A stretch of DNA of 64,000 nt from Saprospiraceae bacterium (GTDB lineage Bacteria; Bacteroidota; Bacteroidia; Chitinophagales; Saprospiraceae), in assembly GCA_020846655.1 (NCBI GenBank), contig JADLDL010000046.1:1-64000 (forward strand). Direction: 5' to 3'. Under the pieces are notes generated by a model. It worked only from the letters and a program-made list of their open reading frames with translations. It was not told the origin of the DNA and ran no database searches. The first letter of the stretch is position 1. Every line of letters starts with the position of its first letter. Shown piece by piece: positions 1 through 9,943 of the stretch. A program made the translations under genes and the position numbers.

Positions 1-927
1 AAAACATACGTGCTGGACTATGCTGCTGAGTACTATCCCTACGGGAAAACGATGCGGGATTATACCAACGGCACCAAGGAAAAGTATGAAACGACGCAGC
101 ACGAGCGAGACCAGGAATCCGGACTCGATTACCGGGGTGCGCGCTTTTACGACGGTGACATTGCCAGGTTTCTAAGTGTGGACCCACTGGCTAAAGAATA
201 CATTGCGTTGTCTCCATACAACTACGTTGCCGGTAATCCGATTCTTGTTGTTGACCCGGATGGGAAGGAGAATATACTGTATGTATACGCGCCAAATGTG
301 TCGCAGCGGGATGAGATTATTAAATCTATCAATAAACAATCTGAAAAAATGGGTCTGAATGTCAAAGCTGTAGCGGTTGATTTTGTTCCAGAATCTAGTG
401 CCTTGGACGCTTCAGACTCTTTTGTGTTTTTTACCGATAGTAAGAATATAAAAAAAGATGCGGCCTCACTTGAAAATACGAAAGGATATGCATTTGCGGA
501 CGGCACTTTTGAAGGCTTTACATTCAATACCTTGGATGTAAGTAATAATCCAAAGTATTCTGAAGGCGATGGCAATAACTTAATTCTTATCCCTTTTGAT
601 AACTTGACTGATGTTGTGAATAAAGCCAATGGGAAAGGATTTTATAAGACAATAGGTAAAACAGAATCTAACTTCACTGGGATGAAGCTCGAATATGTAA
701 CGGCAAATATCATACTGCATGGAAGCGGCCATAATGCGGGTGAAAAACATGAAACTATGACGTTTATGGAGGCGCACCTAGAAAATGTGGAATTTGATGG
801 TAAATTTAGCAAGAAAAAGGCCCTCGAAATCATGAAAACTGTAACACCTGAACAACTGGCCAGGTACAAAGAAAAATACAATGCTACCAAGCCAAAGGTG
901 AACTTAGAAGGAGTTGATGACAAATGA
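1..927 (+). CDS. RHS repeat protein, C-terminal end with metzincin-like tip (5' truncated by window)
   Basis: Reading frame 1 is open from the first base, so this is the 3' end of a longer gene. Residues 1 to about 80 are the RHS-associated core (ERDQESGLDYRGARFYD, FLSVDP, NPILVVDPDG). The remaining ~225 residues form a variable tip, the position where polymorphic RHS toxins carry their effector domain. The tip contains HGSGHNAGEKH at residues 240-250. This keeps the three-His and Gly spacing of the metzincin HExxHxxGxxH signature but has Gly in place of the catalytic Glu, and it is followed by ETMTFM, which could be a Met-turn. The tip DNA is visibly AT-richer than the core. The core protein sequence is almost identical to that of the next RHS gene. 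A toxin role is inferred; whether the tip is catalytic is uncertain. Confidence 0.85.
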   Translation, partial: KTYVLDYAAEYYPYGKTMRDYTNGTKEKYETTQHERDQESGLDYRGARFYDGDIARFLSVDPLAKEYIALSPYNYVAGNPILVVDPDGKENILYVYAPNVSQRDEIIKSINKQSEKMGLNVKAVAVDFVPESSALDASDSFVFFTDSKNIKKDAASLENTKGYAFADGTFEGFTFNTLDVSNNPKYSEGDGNNLILIPFDNLTDVVNKANGKGFYKTIGKTESNFTGMKLEYVTANIILHGSGHNAGEKHETMTFMEAHLENVEFDGKFSKKKALEIMKTVTPEQLARYKEKYNATKPKVNLEGVDDK

Positions 928-957
928 TTCGTAACTATCTTGTAGAATACACTAAAA

Positions 958-1464
958 ATGACTTCGAAGACATATTTTCTTTTTCTATTTTTAGGGGCAT
1001 CACCACTGCTTTCCGCACAGACGCAAATTGGAAGTGGACTATCAACATCTGACTCCATAGAAATTATTTACAAAACACTGGAGTTGGCACTTCGTTATGA
1101 AGTTTTAATTGACTATAAGCATTATCAGAAGCATTTTGTAAATCAAAATGAATTCGATAATTATGACGTCAGTAAGATGTTTATTAATTCCACATATTTA
1201 CCTGGAGGGCTAAACCTCAATTTTTTTGGCTACAAAGACATTGAATATTTCACTTGGTCTGATAACGGTGTTAAAAACAAATCTTTCGACTTTTTAGAAA
1301 TCAATTCCATTGCCCCGAAACCTGACGGAACCTATGAAGTCATGCTCTCGTCGAACCTGTACATAAAGAATAAATCTGTTTACTTGAATAGTTTTATGTT
1401 GCTACAATTTGAAAAGGCTGAAAACCAAAAATGGTATTATGCAGTAACGCTGCGTCGTGAATAA
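958..1464 (+). CDS. small exported protein, candidate immunity protein for the upstream RHS tip
   Basis: A 168-residue protein of no family I recognise. Residues 1-20 look like a Sec signal peptide (hydrophobic FLFLFLGASPLLSA followed by QTQ), so the product is probably periplasmic or exported. The rest is rich in Asn, Tyr and Phe with no cysteines. It begins 30 bp after the RHS stop codon and shares the AT-rich composition of the RHS tip, unlike the GC-rich genes around it. That position and composition are typical of an immunity gene acquired with its cognate toxin tip. The immunity role is inference from position only. Confidence 0.6.
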   Translation: MTSKTYFLFLFLGASPLLSAQTQIGSGLSTSDSIEIIYKTLELALRYEVLIDYKHYQKHFVNQNEFDNYDVSKMFINSTYLPGGLNLNFFGYKDIEYFTWSDNGVKNKSFDFLEINSIAPKPDGTYEVMLSSNLYIKNKSVYLNSFMLLQFEKAENQKWYYAVTLRRE

Positions 1465-1525
1465 ACAGCAAATTGAGTTTTCAAACCCATTCATTCAAAA
1501 CGTGTATCACCAAGTACCTAATTTT

Positions 1526-4500
1526 ATGCGCCTGTTTCTTATTACTATAGCTCTATGGATATCGGCTCATGCTGAATTGCACAGCCAAATCACCGGCGGC
1601 CGCGGCAACGGCCAAAGCGCCCCCGCCGAAGTGCAAGCCACTCCTGTCACCGCAGGCGGATTCTCCGGCAACGTCAGTTTGTTTACCGGTATCTATAACT
1701 CCTCCTACAACCTGGGCACCGTAGCCGAACCCTCCGGCCTGAGCTTTACCGCCACACTGAGCTATAGCTCTACCTTCTCTTCGGGCGACAACCTGCCCTA
1801 CGTTTCCGGGGTGCCCTATGGCGAAGGCTGGAATGTGGATATCCCAACAATTTCAGTCACTACCGAAGACTACAGCAAGTACACCAAATCACAACTGGAT
1901 TATATCAACCGGACCAACCCGCCGCCGGCCACGCAACCCTACACCGCCACGTTTAACAGTGCCGAACGAACCCGCGAAGGCGATATCTTCTGGTTTGCGC
2001 CCACGGTGAACATCCCGGGCGTTGCCAGCGGGCGTATGGTGTACAAATACATGGACGGCAATGACCGGGTATTTGTACTGCACGAATTTGAGCGTTATGT
2101 GGAAGCGCGTATGATCGACGGCGGCTATACCTGGGAGGTGATCCTGGACGACGGCACCCGCTACGAGTTCCAAAGCGCCATGATCAACGTATCCAATGCC
2201 CCCAACCAGCGCGTGCCGGAACTCAACCTGAGCGAATTCGACGGCAAAAACATGGTGCTGCCCAAAACCAGTTTTGTAAAATGGGTCTGCACCAAAATGT
2301 ACCACCGAAACAAAACCGGGGCTATTCGTTTTTCCTACGAAGGATACGGCTGCTTCGACTATTACAAGGAATTGAACCAGGGCGATATCAATGGTAATAT
2401 GGATTATTACTGGAACACAGCCGACCAAACCAAACGTTGGAAGCCCTGTAAGGAACTGATCCTCAAAGAAATCAGCAGCGCAACCGAGAAACTCGTGTTT
2501 GGATACAAAACCGTTTTTTTCTCCGGCACCAATGCCACCGGAATGTTGCAATTGACCGACCCCACCGTGTCCAGGACCGACTCGATGTACAACTACAAAA
2601 CCGCATCCTCCTGGTCTTCCAGTTTTTCCGGCTGGTCCCGATACAAACACATCAAAGCCTACAATGTCCTTGCTCCATTCACGAGTGCAACCAACCCCTA
2701 CCAAGGCAAGTTGAACATGGGCATCAACCAAATGACGTATCTGCATCGCACCCAAATCAGTACCGGATCTGAGTTCGACCACGGATACCTCGAATCGCCG
2801 GGTATATCGGTAGCGAACCTGCCTACCGGCGATTTATATGAAATAAAAACCCAAATTCAGAAGACCGGCGGCGTCGGCGGCGCTACCGACCATTGTTTGT
2901 TCGATATCAATGTTGCAACCGGCGCCAACAGTTCCATTTCCTTGGGCTATTCTATCAATGGCCAATGGCCGGCAACAGGTCTCGTCAATGCCGATCTGTA
3001 CACCAAGTTCCGAGGCACCTCGGTCTATTCCACCTTCAACCAGGGATTTAAGTGGTACTACAATACCGGAAGTATACTGCAAACCTCCAATTTCTTTTCC
3101 CTACCCAACCTGGCCCCTGTTTTCAAGGATATTCACCTCCAGATTGGACCAGCCAGTTCGGACAACGACTACAGTATGCCACCCTCGCAAATTGGCGGTA
3201 TCAGCCAGGTTAACCCGCCCAAACCCGAGTTGTCGTACTTCAACGATGGTGTTTGGCACAGCAACTGGGATACCAATAATGGCAACAACATCATGCAGTC
3301 GGGAGACCCCGTTCCGGGAAACTTCGGTGTCGGCATGTCTTGGTATATGTTGCAAAAAATTACCGGCCCGGGTTCGGACTACTACTCCAATTACCCGGTA
3401 GATTTTTGGTGGAACGACAATACCGTTTCCACTATGAATTACCTGAGCCAGCCAACCCGCACCAAAGGCACAGGCTCCAATCCCCCAACCCTGAGCCTTA
3501 TTCAGGCTGACCTGGTCCGGCATTCCAAAAACACGTATATGCTGACAACCGTGAGCAAGTATGTGAACAATGCCGGTTATACGGCCGCCCAGTTTTTTGA
3601 CCAGGGCCAATGGCACCTCAGCGCCCAGTTGAAGATGGAATATGAGTTGGATCAATTGCCGGTCTTTTCCAATTCAAAGCCCGTGAACTCGCTTACGCTG
3701 AAAAGTTATAGCACAACCCGCTACCGGAAGATCATCAAACTGGCGCGGATCCGGCAAATGAATATTAAAACGAATACAGGAAATGTGCCGGAAAGCGAAT
3801 TCCCGACCACGCATTTTACCTATAAAACCGTGAATGCCGGGCCTTTGGCATCTATGACAGGCTGTGCTATGGTCAATGGCGTATTGGAATGTAATGGGAC
3901 GATGTACAATTCCAATAACGTCGTATTGTGGAAAGTCAATAACCCGATGGGGCAGGAAATAGAAGTAGACTATTACAACATCGGTAATCAGGGCCTTTAT
4001 TCTACCTTTAACCCGGCCGCTACCGCCACCGACCGTTCGTATAGCCTGATGACGTATCACCAGACGCCAACGCTGTATAATCCGACTCCGCAAAATGGCA
4101 ACGTACCCGCTGAAATGTCGACCATGCGTACGCTGCCCGAGTCCTATGCTTTCCAAAATTATCTGGTGGTCAAATCCATCAAGGTGAAGGACCAAAATGC
4201 CAGCCCACAAACTACAGATTACACCTACGGCAACCTGTATTTGTTTAACGACGACCCTTCGTTGAGTGGGAAATTTACCAAGGAAAGGGAAGCCAACCTG
4301 CGCTTTCAGGCAGGTTTCGATTCCTGTGTTGTCCAGGGCCCTACGCGAAATAGTAAGCGAATCAAAACGGTTTATTACCACAAAACGAAAGAAGAAGGCG
4401 CCGTTAACACACAGGCGAACCTGTATTATGACAACCTGATGTGGGGCAAATTGTACCGCACGAATACCTATGACGGCGATGGCAAATTGTCGCAACAAAC

Positions 4501-7500
4501 CCGCAGCACCTTTGAACCCGTACTCGCCTATGAAAGCATCCGCCACCGGGGCTTTGGCTGGCTTGACCATGTGGTCGCATATGACTACATGGAATACCAT
4601 CCGGAATTTTTCAAACCGGTGTTGACGGATTTCAAGAGCCATACTGCCTGGAACACTTACGTAACGGCCATGCACTGCTATTTTGGACTTCCAACGGACA
4701 ACCACAGCAACCCCGAAACAGGTGGTTGCGACGATGGCTGGGGCTTTTACTATGCGCCGGAAGCCCAATTGGTCTTTTCGGACCCTGTGGCGGGGCAAGG
4801 CGTGAATGAAATGTCCTATTTCCTGGAGGCCAGCCCGTTTATGGTGGGTGATGGCCGGTTTTACCTCAATAGTTATTTTATTAAAAAAACCTCTGACAGC
4901 ACATTCGTCTTTGACACCGAATTGACGGGCGCCAGTTTTACACCCGGCACGGCGCAAAAATCGATCCTGACGATCACCCGGTATCAATATTTTGATGCCG
5001 ACTACCGGGGACGCTCCAACAGCCCCGGTTACGGTAAGATAGGGATGACCACCCAAAGCGACGGCTACTATTGGCTGCAATGGGAGCCCTCCTGGCAGTT
5101 GTACAGCAAAAGGACAACCTCGCCTCAACTGCACGATGCGTTTAGCGAAGAGGAATATTTCTATTTCTATGACCTGGTCAACGTGGCTGCTTATCAGACA
5201 GACCCCGTCAACGGCTCGTATTACCCCAAAGTAGTGGCCGGTACGAAATATAAAATGTTGTACGATATCTGGTCCTGGAAACAATTGCGCAATCTTTCCT
5301 ATGAGACCCGGATATCGACGCTGGCGCCGGGTGAAACGGAGTCGACGGTTACAAAGGCGATCTTCACCATCTATGAAAATGACTGGGAAACCCACCGCGA
5401 ACCGTCGACCTATGAAGAAGTAGAAAACCCCAACATGCCTCCGGGTTGCGACAACGTGCTTGGCGGCGACCCCGGTGTGACAGGCGGTGGGACCGGCGGC
5501 CCTGTGCTACCGCCATGTGTTATTGTAGCCTCGGGTAATACTGTTCCTCCGGGCTACTGCTACCTGCCCAGTGCCACCACCCCGAACCGGTATTGCCTCT
5601 GCGGCAATACACCCCCGGTCGTGTCAACGCCCGACCCGGCTTCCCCGCCGTTCGGTTTTACCGGAGGAGGGCCCTCCAGCGGCCGCAAAGGCAGAAACGA
5701 AGGCGCACAATTGCGCCCGCCCGGCCTGCCCGGTAGCCCGTATGATGATCCCCAGTACTTCTATGTCGTGTCAATCGCCGGCATGATTTTGCAGAAATAC
5801 GAAACCGTTTGGGTAAAAGACGCCAATGCGCCGGTCATGAGCTTCGACCTCGTGACCTTCAATCCGAAATTCAATGCCGTGACGGATACGCTGAATGTGT
5901 ACAATGTGTTGAGTCGCAACATCTACGGCCAAGTGGTTCGGGAGGCCGATGTGCGCAACACCATCACCTATTACAACTACGGCACCATCCACAACATCGA
6001 ATTTGAAAACTGCTACAACGGCTTTCAAAGTCTGGACGTTATTCCGCTGAACAGCCACCCCGGCTACCCGGACGCCATCACTGTTGGCGAAGGCCGCCCG
6101 GATGCCCTGACCACCTCCTATACCTATAACCCCGACCTGACCATTGCGAGCATTACTGACCCGAACGCTAAGGTCATGAGCTATTCGTATGACATGTTTG
6201 GCCGGATGAACCAAAGTAGCCGAAACGGCAACCTGGTGCAGGCCGTCACGTATTCGCAGTGGAAAAACAACCTGACAAAAACCTTCCAGCAACGCCTGGA
6301 TGAGAACTTTGTAAAATCGGAAAACTACCTCTCGGCCACCACCAAGTGGACTGAATGGGCCTATTTGGACCCCTTGGGGCGCGAAGCCGGGTCTAAAAAA
6401 GAAATCACTACGGGGCAATCGTATATTTTGAAAAATGCCTACTACGATGCCTGGAACAAGCCCTCGCAAGCGCGCAAAACCTTCCTGAGCACCGGCACAC
6501 CAACGGTGACGGTGCCTGGCGGCGTGACCAGCGCTGACTTGGAATCCTACCAGTACGACAACGAGCCGGAATCCCGACCAACCATTGCGGCCAAGTTTGG
6601 CCAAACCGTCGGTTCTGCGAATACTGTCCAAACGTCTTACGGCATTATTTCCAACACCACATTGAACTCTTTCCTGACTACCCTGGGCTTGACAAACAAT
6701 GTCCTGGGGACCTGGTTCTATTTTACCAAAACCAGGGATGAAGACGGGAAGTACACCATTGAATTGAAAAATGCCTTGGGCCAGAAAGTAGCCTCTATCG
6801 GAAACAATGGCCAAACCGCCACAACCTTCGTCTACAACAGCCATGGCCAGGTAAAAGAAGTGCGAAACCCTTTGGGCCAAACCAGCCAATATACCTACAA
6901 TTACCTGGGCCACTTACAGCAAATGACCACGCCGGATGAGGGTACAACAGCCTTTGTATACGACGAAGGAGGCCTTCTACTGGCCCGCAGGGATGCTCGT
7001 AATATTACCCGCTTGTATAAATATGACAACTATGGGCGCATGACGGAGCAGATCCGGAAGACGTCAATGACCACTGCGCAAACCAATGCCCTCTTTGCCA
7101 ATTCGGGCGAATTCTGGACTACTGACCGGGTGATGGCTGCTTACACCCCTTTATGGAGTAATTTTTATTACTACGAGAAACGCTGGTTCTTCAATACCGT
7201 ACAATCCAGTTTGGTGAGCACCTATGCCACTACCAATACGCAGAATTATGTGACGAATAATACCACCTATTCGTTAGGTAAACCCACCATGCTCCTGACC
7301 TATGGTAGTGCCGGCTCATTGGTTGAAATCCGGTATTTGTCCTACAACCTGGACGGCTTTTTAAAATGGGAAATTAATCAATTCAATTTCAATGGATTGT
7401 CCACTTCTGCGAAAGGCATGGTGTTGGCGATTTCATATCCCGACTACAACCGGCAGGGTAGTGTGCTCACTCAAAATATTGACCTGGACTGCGATGGCGT

Positions 7501-9943
7501 GCTGGATTTCCAGTATTACAACGAATATGACAACTGGAACCGGCAACTGCGTACCTACGCCAACTACAGTGATGCCAAGAATACCGGAACAAAAATTGTA
7601 GAGTTATTATATGATAATATTGTAGGCGCTATCGACAAGAAAACCTACTTTGACCATGCCTCGGGTTGTACCAATGTCCAGGTAGATCAGGTGGATTATG
7701 ATTACGACGCGCGGTTCCGCCTGACGCGGATTGGCTCCACCCTGTTCGACTACGACCTGAAATATGACGGAAACGCGTTTACTGGTTTTACCACCAATGT
7801 GACCTACAATTACAATGGAAATATCAATGCCGTCAAACCATATTATAAGTTTGGCCTAGTAAAGGCAATTCCTGCAAATTTCTCTGGCGCAGCCAACGTA
7901 AACTACTGGAACTTCACCTACGACAATCTCAGTCGCCTGACCAAAGCCGATGGCAACATGAGCGGCGCAGCGAACTGGGGCGATTCAGAATATGTTTATG
8001 ATAAAGCCGGGAATATTACGACCTTGAAGCGCTACAGTTACGACTATCCCCCAGGCACACTTGCACAGGATATCTTTGCCTACACCTACACCGCAGGCAC
8101 CAACAAATTGAGTACGGTAACCCGGAATGGAGCCGCAGATCGCTCCATCACCTATGACGCCAACGGCAATATGTATACCGATAGCAAGCGGAAAATCGCC
8201 AACGTGTCGTACGGCCGAATGAACCTGCCCTTCAACCAGGCGATCACCGTGGCTGCCAATACAGTCAAGGATATTGCCATGTTGTATGATATGAGTGATA
8301 CCCGGATTTTCAAACGCAGTGTGACGACGATCGGCAATACTTATCCGCCCAATGCCACGGTAAACGGCTCCGAATACTACATCCATACCTTGGCTGGCCA
8401 GGAAATTGGGGTGTACGACTTTTTGAATGACAAACTTACCTGGTACGTATTTGCCGGCGACCGGGTAGCGAAAATCGAACACACCCTGGCAACAACCTAT
8501 GGCGACGGAATCGACCCCGGCAACGGCGGCGGAGGTAGTGGCGGCGGCGGCACAGCCACCGGCGGAAACGGGCCTTCCTCGAAGATCTTCCCCAGTGCGA
8601 AATACAGCGATATGGCTTCCATCGAAGCCAATGCCGCCGAAACCGGCAAACTCCTGCTGGGCAGTTTGCGCAAAGTGCTGCGCTCCGATGGCCAATTGCA
8701 ACTGCCGGCCACTTTGGTGCTCGTGGAATATCCCGACCAAAAACAAGCCTGGATGTTAAAAACCGAATTGACCAAAGTAAAAGGCGGTTATACTGAAAAG
8801 ACCTACGTAACGCTGGATGATCCGCGGAGTCAACTGGAGATTCCGATGGCCGACGGTTCTTCGCAGGCAATCGTGTTGGGCGAGGCCTTAGGTATATTCC
8901 GGGCCAGGCAAAAACCTTTTGTGCAGGGCTACGATCCCTCGGTGCAGCCGCTCCTATTGTTGGCGCCACCGCCGCCACCAATACCCCAGCCGGTGTTCTA
9001 TATTTATGACCACCTGGGCAACACCCGCGTCACCTTCCACGTTGATATCACCTGCCCGAGTACCAAATCGTATGTGCTGGACTATGCCGCCGAGTACTAT
9101 CCCTACGGGAAAACAATGCGGGATTATACCAACGGCACCAAGGAAAAATACGAGACGACGCAGCACGAACGCGACCAGGAATCAGGACTGGATTATCGGG
9201 GCGCGCGGTTCTATGACGGAGATATCGCAAGATTTTTGAGCGTGGATCCGATGGCCAAGGATTATGCAAGTTTGGCGCCTTATGTTTATGTCGCGAATAA
9301 TCCTATGACTTTTATTGATCCGGATGGGAAAAAAATTGTCCTGCCTGGGTATACCTCATCAGCTACTGTGACAGATAAAAGGGTGGGGGCAATGGCTTTG
9401 GCATTAATGAGCCGATTAACGAATGACAAACTTTCTGTAACGCCAACTGGCGAAGTGTTTATTGAAAGATCCGGAGCAGCCAATCGCGGCAAAAATCTTG
9501 AATATGGAACAAAATTGCTGGATGATCTTATGAGTAATGATCATACACTTTCGTTTTCAGAAGCTGGTGCTGGAGGTTTCGCAACCTTTGCTAAGCAAGA
9601 CGGTAAACGGGTTGACAATCCGGAGTTTGGCGTTGAATACGATGCGGAAATCAATATTCCTTTGTCGGCCAGAAATACTCCTACCGTAAATGCTGATGGA
9701 ACAAAGGGCGGTCTGCCTGTATTTATTTCTTTGGGCCATGAAATGATTCATGCCTTGCATAATTTTCTTGGCCAAAATGAAAAAAGCACCTTGTTGCCTG
9801 ATTTGATTGATCCAGACTCCGGTGATGCCAAAATAAAAGGTTTGGTGACGAAAGAAGAACTAAAGGCCAGGAATGATGAAAACGAAATCAGGTGCGAACA
9901 AGAGATGGTCAACAGGGCAATTCCATATGAAGAACAAAAGTAA
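1526..9943 (+). CDS. full-length RHS repeat polymorphic toxin with C-terminal HEMIH (M91-like) zincin
   Basis: About 2805 residues from the ATG at 1526. This start gives a clear signal peptide (MRLFLITIALWISAHA); the track's GTG at 1457 would overlap the preceding gene's stop and bury the signal. Order of parts: N-terminal beta-rich region typical of large Bacteroidota RHS/DUF6443 proteins; a Pro/Cys/Gly-rich insert near residues 1304-1402; YD/RHS repeats (for example YTYNYLGHL, YDNYGRMTE) to about 2300; a Gly-rich linker near 2332-2350; the RHS core with YDHLGNTRV and ERDQESGLDYRGARFYD near 2490-2595; then a ~200-residue variable tip. The tip carries HEMIH at about 2738 and a downstream ENEIRCEQ, the layout of M91 (NleD-like) effector peptidases. 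The DNA turns AT-rich after about 9300. It probably encapsulates and delivers a metallopeptidase toxin; the export route is not shown. Confidence 0.88.
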   Translation: MRLFLITIALWISAHAELHSQITGGRGNGQSAPAEVQATPVTAGGFSGNVSLFTGIYNSSYNLGTVAEPSGLSFTATLSYSSTFSSGDNLPYVSGVPYGEGWNVDIPTISVTTEDYSKYTKSQLDYINRTNPPPATQPYTATFNSAERTREGDIFWFAPTVNIPGVASGRMVYKYMDGNDRVFVLHEFERYVEARMIDGGYTWEVILDDGTRYEFQSAMINVSNAPNQRVPELNLSEFDGKNMVLPKTSFVKWVCTKMYHRNKTGAIRFSYEGYGCFDYYKELNQGDINGNMDYYWNTADQTKRWKPCKELILKEISSATEKLVFGYKTVFFSGTNATGMLQLTDPTVSRTDSMYNYKTASSWSSSFSGWSRYKHIKAYNVLAPFTSATNPYQGKLNMGINQMTYLHRTQISTGSEFDHGYLESPGISVANLPTGDLYEIKTQIQKTGGVGGATDHCLFDINVATGANSSISLGYSINGQWPATGLVNADLYTKFRGTSVYSTFNQGFKWYYNTGSILQTSNFFSLPNLAPVFKDIHLQIGPASSDNDYSMPPSQIGGISQVNPPKPELSYFNDGVWHSNWDTNNGNNIMQSGDPVPGNFGVGMSWYMLQKITGPGSDYYSNYPVDFWWNDNTVSTMNYLSQPTRTKGTGSNPPTLSLIQADLVRHSKNTYMLTTVSKYVNNAGYTAAQFFDQGQWHLSAQLKMEYELDQLPVFSNSKPVNSLTLKSYSTTRYRKIIKLARIRQMNIKTNTGNVPESEFPTTHFTYKTVNAGPLASMTGCAMVNGVLECNGTMYNSNNVVLWKVNNPMGQEIEVDYYNIGNQGLYSTFNPAATATDRSYSLMTYHQTPTLYNPTPQNGNVPAEMSTMRTLPESYAFQNYLVVKSIKVKDQNASPQTTDYTYGNLYLFNDDPSLSGKFTKEREANLRFQAGFDSCVVQGPTRNSKRIKTVYYHKTKEEGAVNTQANLYYDNLMWGKLYRTNTYDGDGKLSQQTRSTFEPVLAYESIRHRGFGWLDHVVAYDYMEYHPEFFKPVLTDFKSHTAWNTYVTAMHCYFGLPTDNHSNPETGGCDDGWGFYYAPEAQLVFSDPVAGQGVNEMSYFLEASPFMVGDGRFYLNSYFIKKTSDSTFVFDTELTGASFTPGTAQKSILTITRYQYFDADYRGRSNSPGYGKIGMTTQSDGYYWLQWEPSWQLYSKRTTSPQLHDAFSEEEYFYFYDLVNVAAYQTDPVNGSYYPKVVAGTKYKMLYDIWSWKQLRNLSYETRISTLAPGETESTVTKAIFTIYENDWETHREPSTYEEVENPNMPPGCDNVLGGDPGVTGGGTGGPVLPPCVIVASGNTVPPGYCYLPSATTPNRYCLCGNTPPVVSTPDPASPPFGFTGGGPSSGRKGRNEGAQLRPPGLPGSPYDDPQYFYVVSIAGMILQKYETVWVKDANAPVMSFDLVTFNPKFNAVTDTLNVYNVLSRNIYGQVVREADVRNTITYYNYGTIHNIEFENCYNGFQSLDVIPLNSHPGYPDAITVGEGRPDALTTSYTYNPDLTIASITDPNAKVMSYSYDMFGRMNQSSRNGNLVQAVTYSQWKNNLTKTFQQRLDENFVKSENYLSATTKWTEWAYLDPLGREAGSKKEITTGQSYILKNAYYDAWNKPSQARKTFLSTGTPTVTVPGGVTSADLESYQYDNEPESRPTIAAKFGQTVGSANTVQTSYGIISNTTLNSFLTTLGLTNNVLGTWFYFTKTRDEDGKYTIELKNALGQKVASIGNNGQTATTFVYNSHGQVKEVRNPLGQTSQYTYNYLGHLQQMTTPDEGTTAFVYDEGGLLLARRDARNITRLYKYDNYGRMTEQIRKTSMTTAQTNALFANSGEFWTTDRVMAAYTPLWSNFYYYEKRWFFNTVQSSLVSTYATTNTQNYVTNNTTYSLGKPTMLLTYGSAGSLVEIRYLSYNLDGFLKWEINQFNFNGLSTSAKGMVLAISYPDYNRQGSVLTQNIDLDCDGVLDFQYYNEYDNWNRQLRTYANYSDAKNTGTKIVELLYDNIVGAIDKKTYFDHASGCTNVQVDQVDYDYDARFRLTRIGSTLFDYDLKYDGNAFTGFTTNVTYNYNGNINAVKPYYKFGLVKAIPANFSGAANVNYWNFTYDNLSRLTKADGNMSGAANWGDSEYVYDKAGNITTLKRYSYDYPPGTLAQDIFAYTYTAGTNKLSTVTRNGAADRSITYDANGNMYTDSKRKIANVSYGRMNLPFNQAITVAANTVKDIAMLYDMSDTRIFKRSVTTIGNTYPPNATVNGSEYYIHTLAGQEIGVYDFLNDKLTWYVFAGDRVAKIEHTLATTYGDGIDPGNGGGGSGGGGTATGGNGPSSKIFPSAKYSDMASIEANAAETGKLLLGSLRKVLRSDGQLQLPATLVLVEYPDQKQAWMLKTELTKVKGGYTEKTYVTLDDPRSQLEIPMADGSSQAIVLGEALGIFRARQKPFVQGYDPSVQPLLLLAPPPPPIPQPVFYIYDHLGNTRVTFHVDITCPSTKSYVLDYAAEYYPYGKTMRDYTNGTKEKYETTQHERDQESGLDYRGARFYDGDIARFLSVDPMAKDYASLAPYVYVANNPMTFIDPDGKKIVLPGYTSSATVTDKRVGAMALALMSRLTNDKLSVTPTGEVFIERSGAANRGKNLEYGTKLLDDLMSNDHTLSFSEAGAGGFATFAKQDGKRVDNPEFGVEYDAEINIPLSARNTPTVNADGTKGGLPVFISLGHEMIHALHNFLGQNEKSTLLPDLIDPDSGDAKIKGLVTKEELKARNDENEIRCEQEMVNRAIPYEEQK

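Noticed and set aside
1457-1525. GTG start at 1457 for the second RHS gene
   Set aside because: The extension precedes a good signal peptide at 1526 and would leave it internal. The 8-bp overlap with the preceding stop is suggestive of coupling, so this is the less likely but not impossible start.
3674-5395. Long minus-strand ORF (573 aa) inside the RHS gene
   Set aside because: It is a shadow of the GC-rich RHS coding strand; the plus frame has clear RHS motifs and the minus translation has none.
8515-8580. GGC-rich short repeats in the RHS gene considered as a regulatory or microsatellite element
   Set aside because: They encode a Gly-rich linker in frame and need no further explanation.
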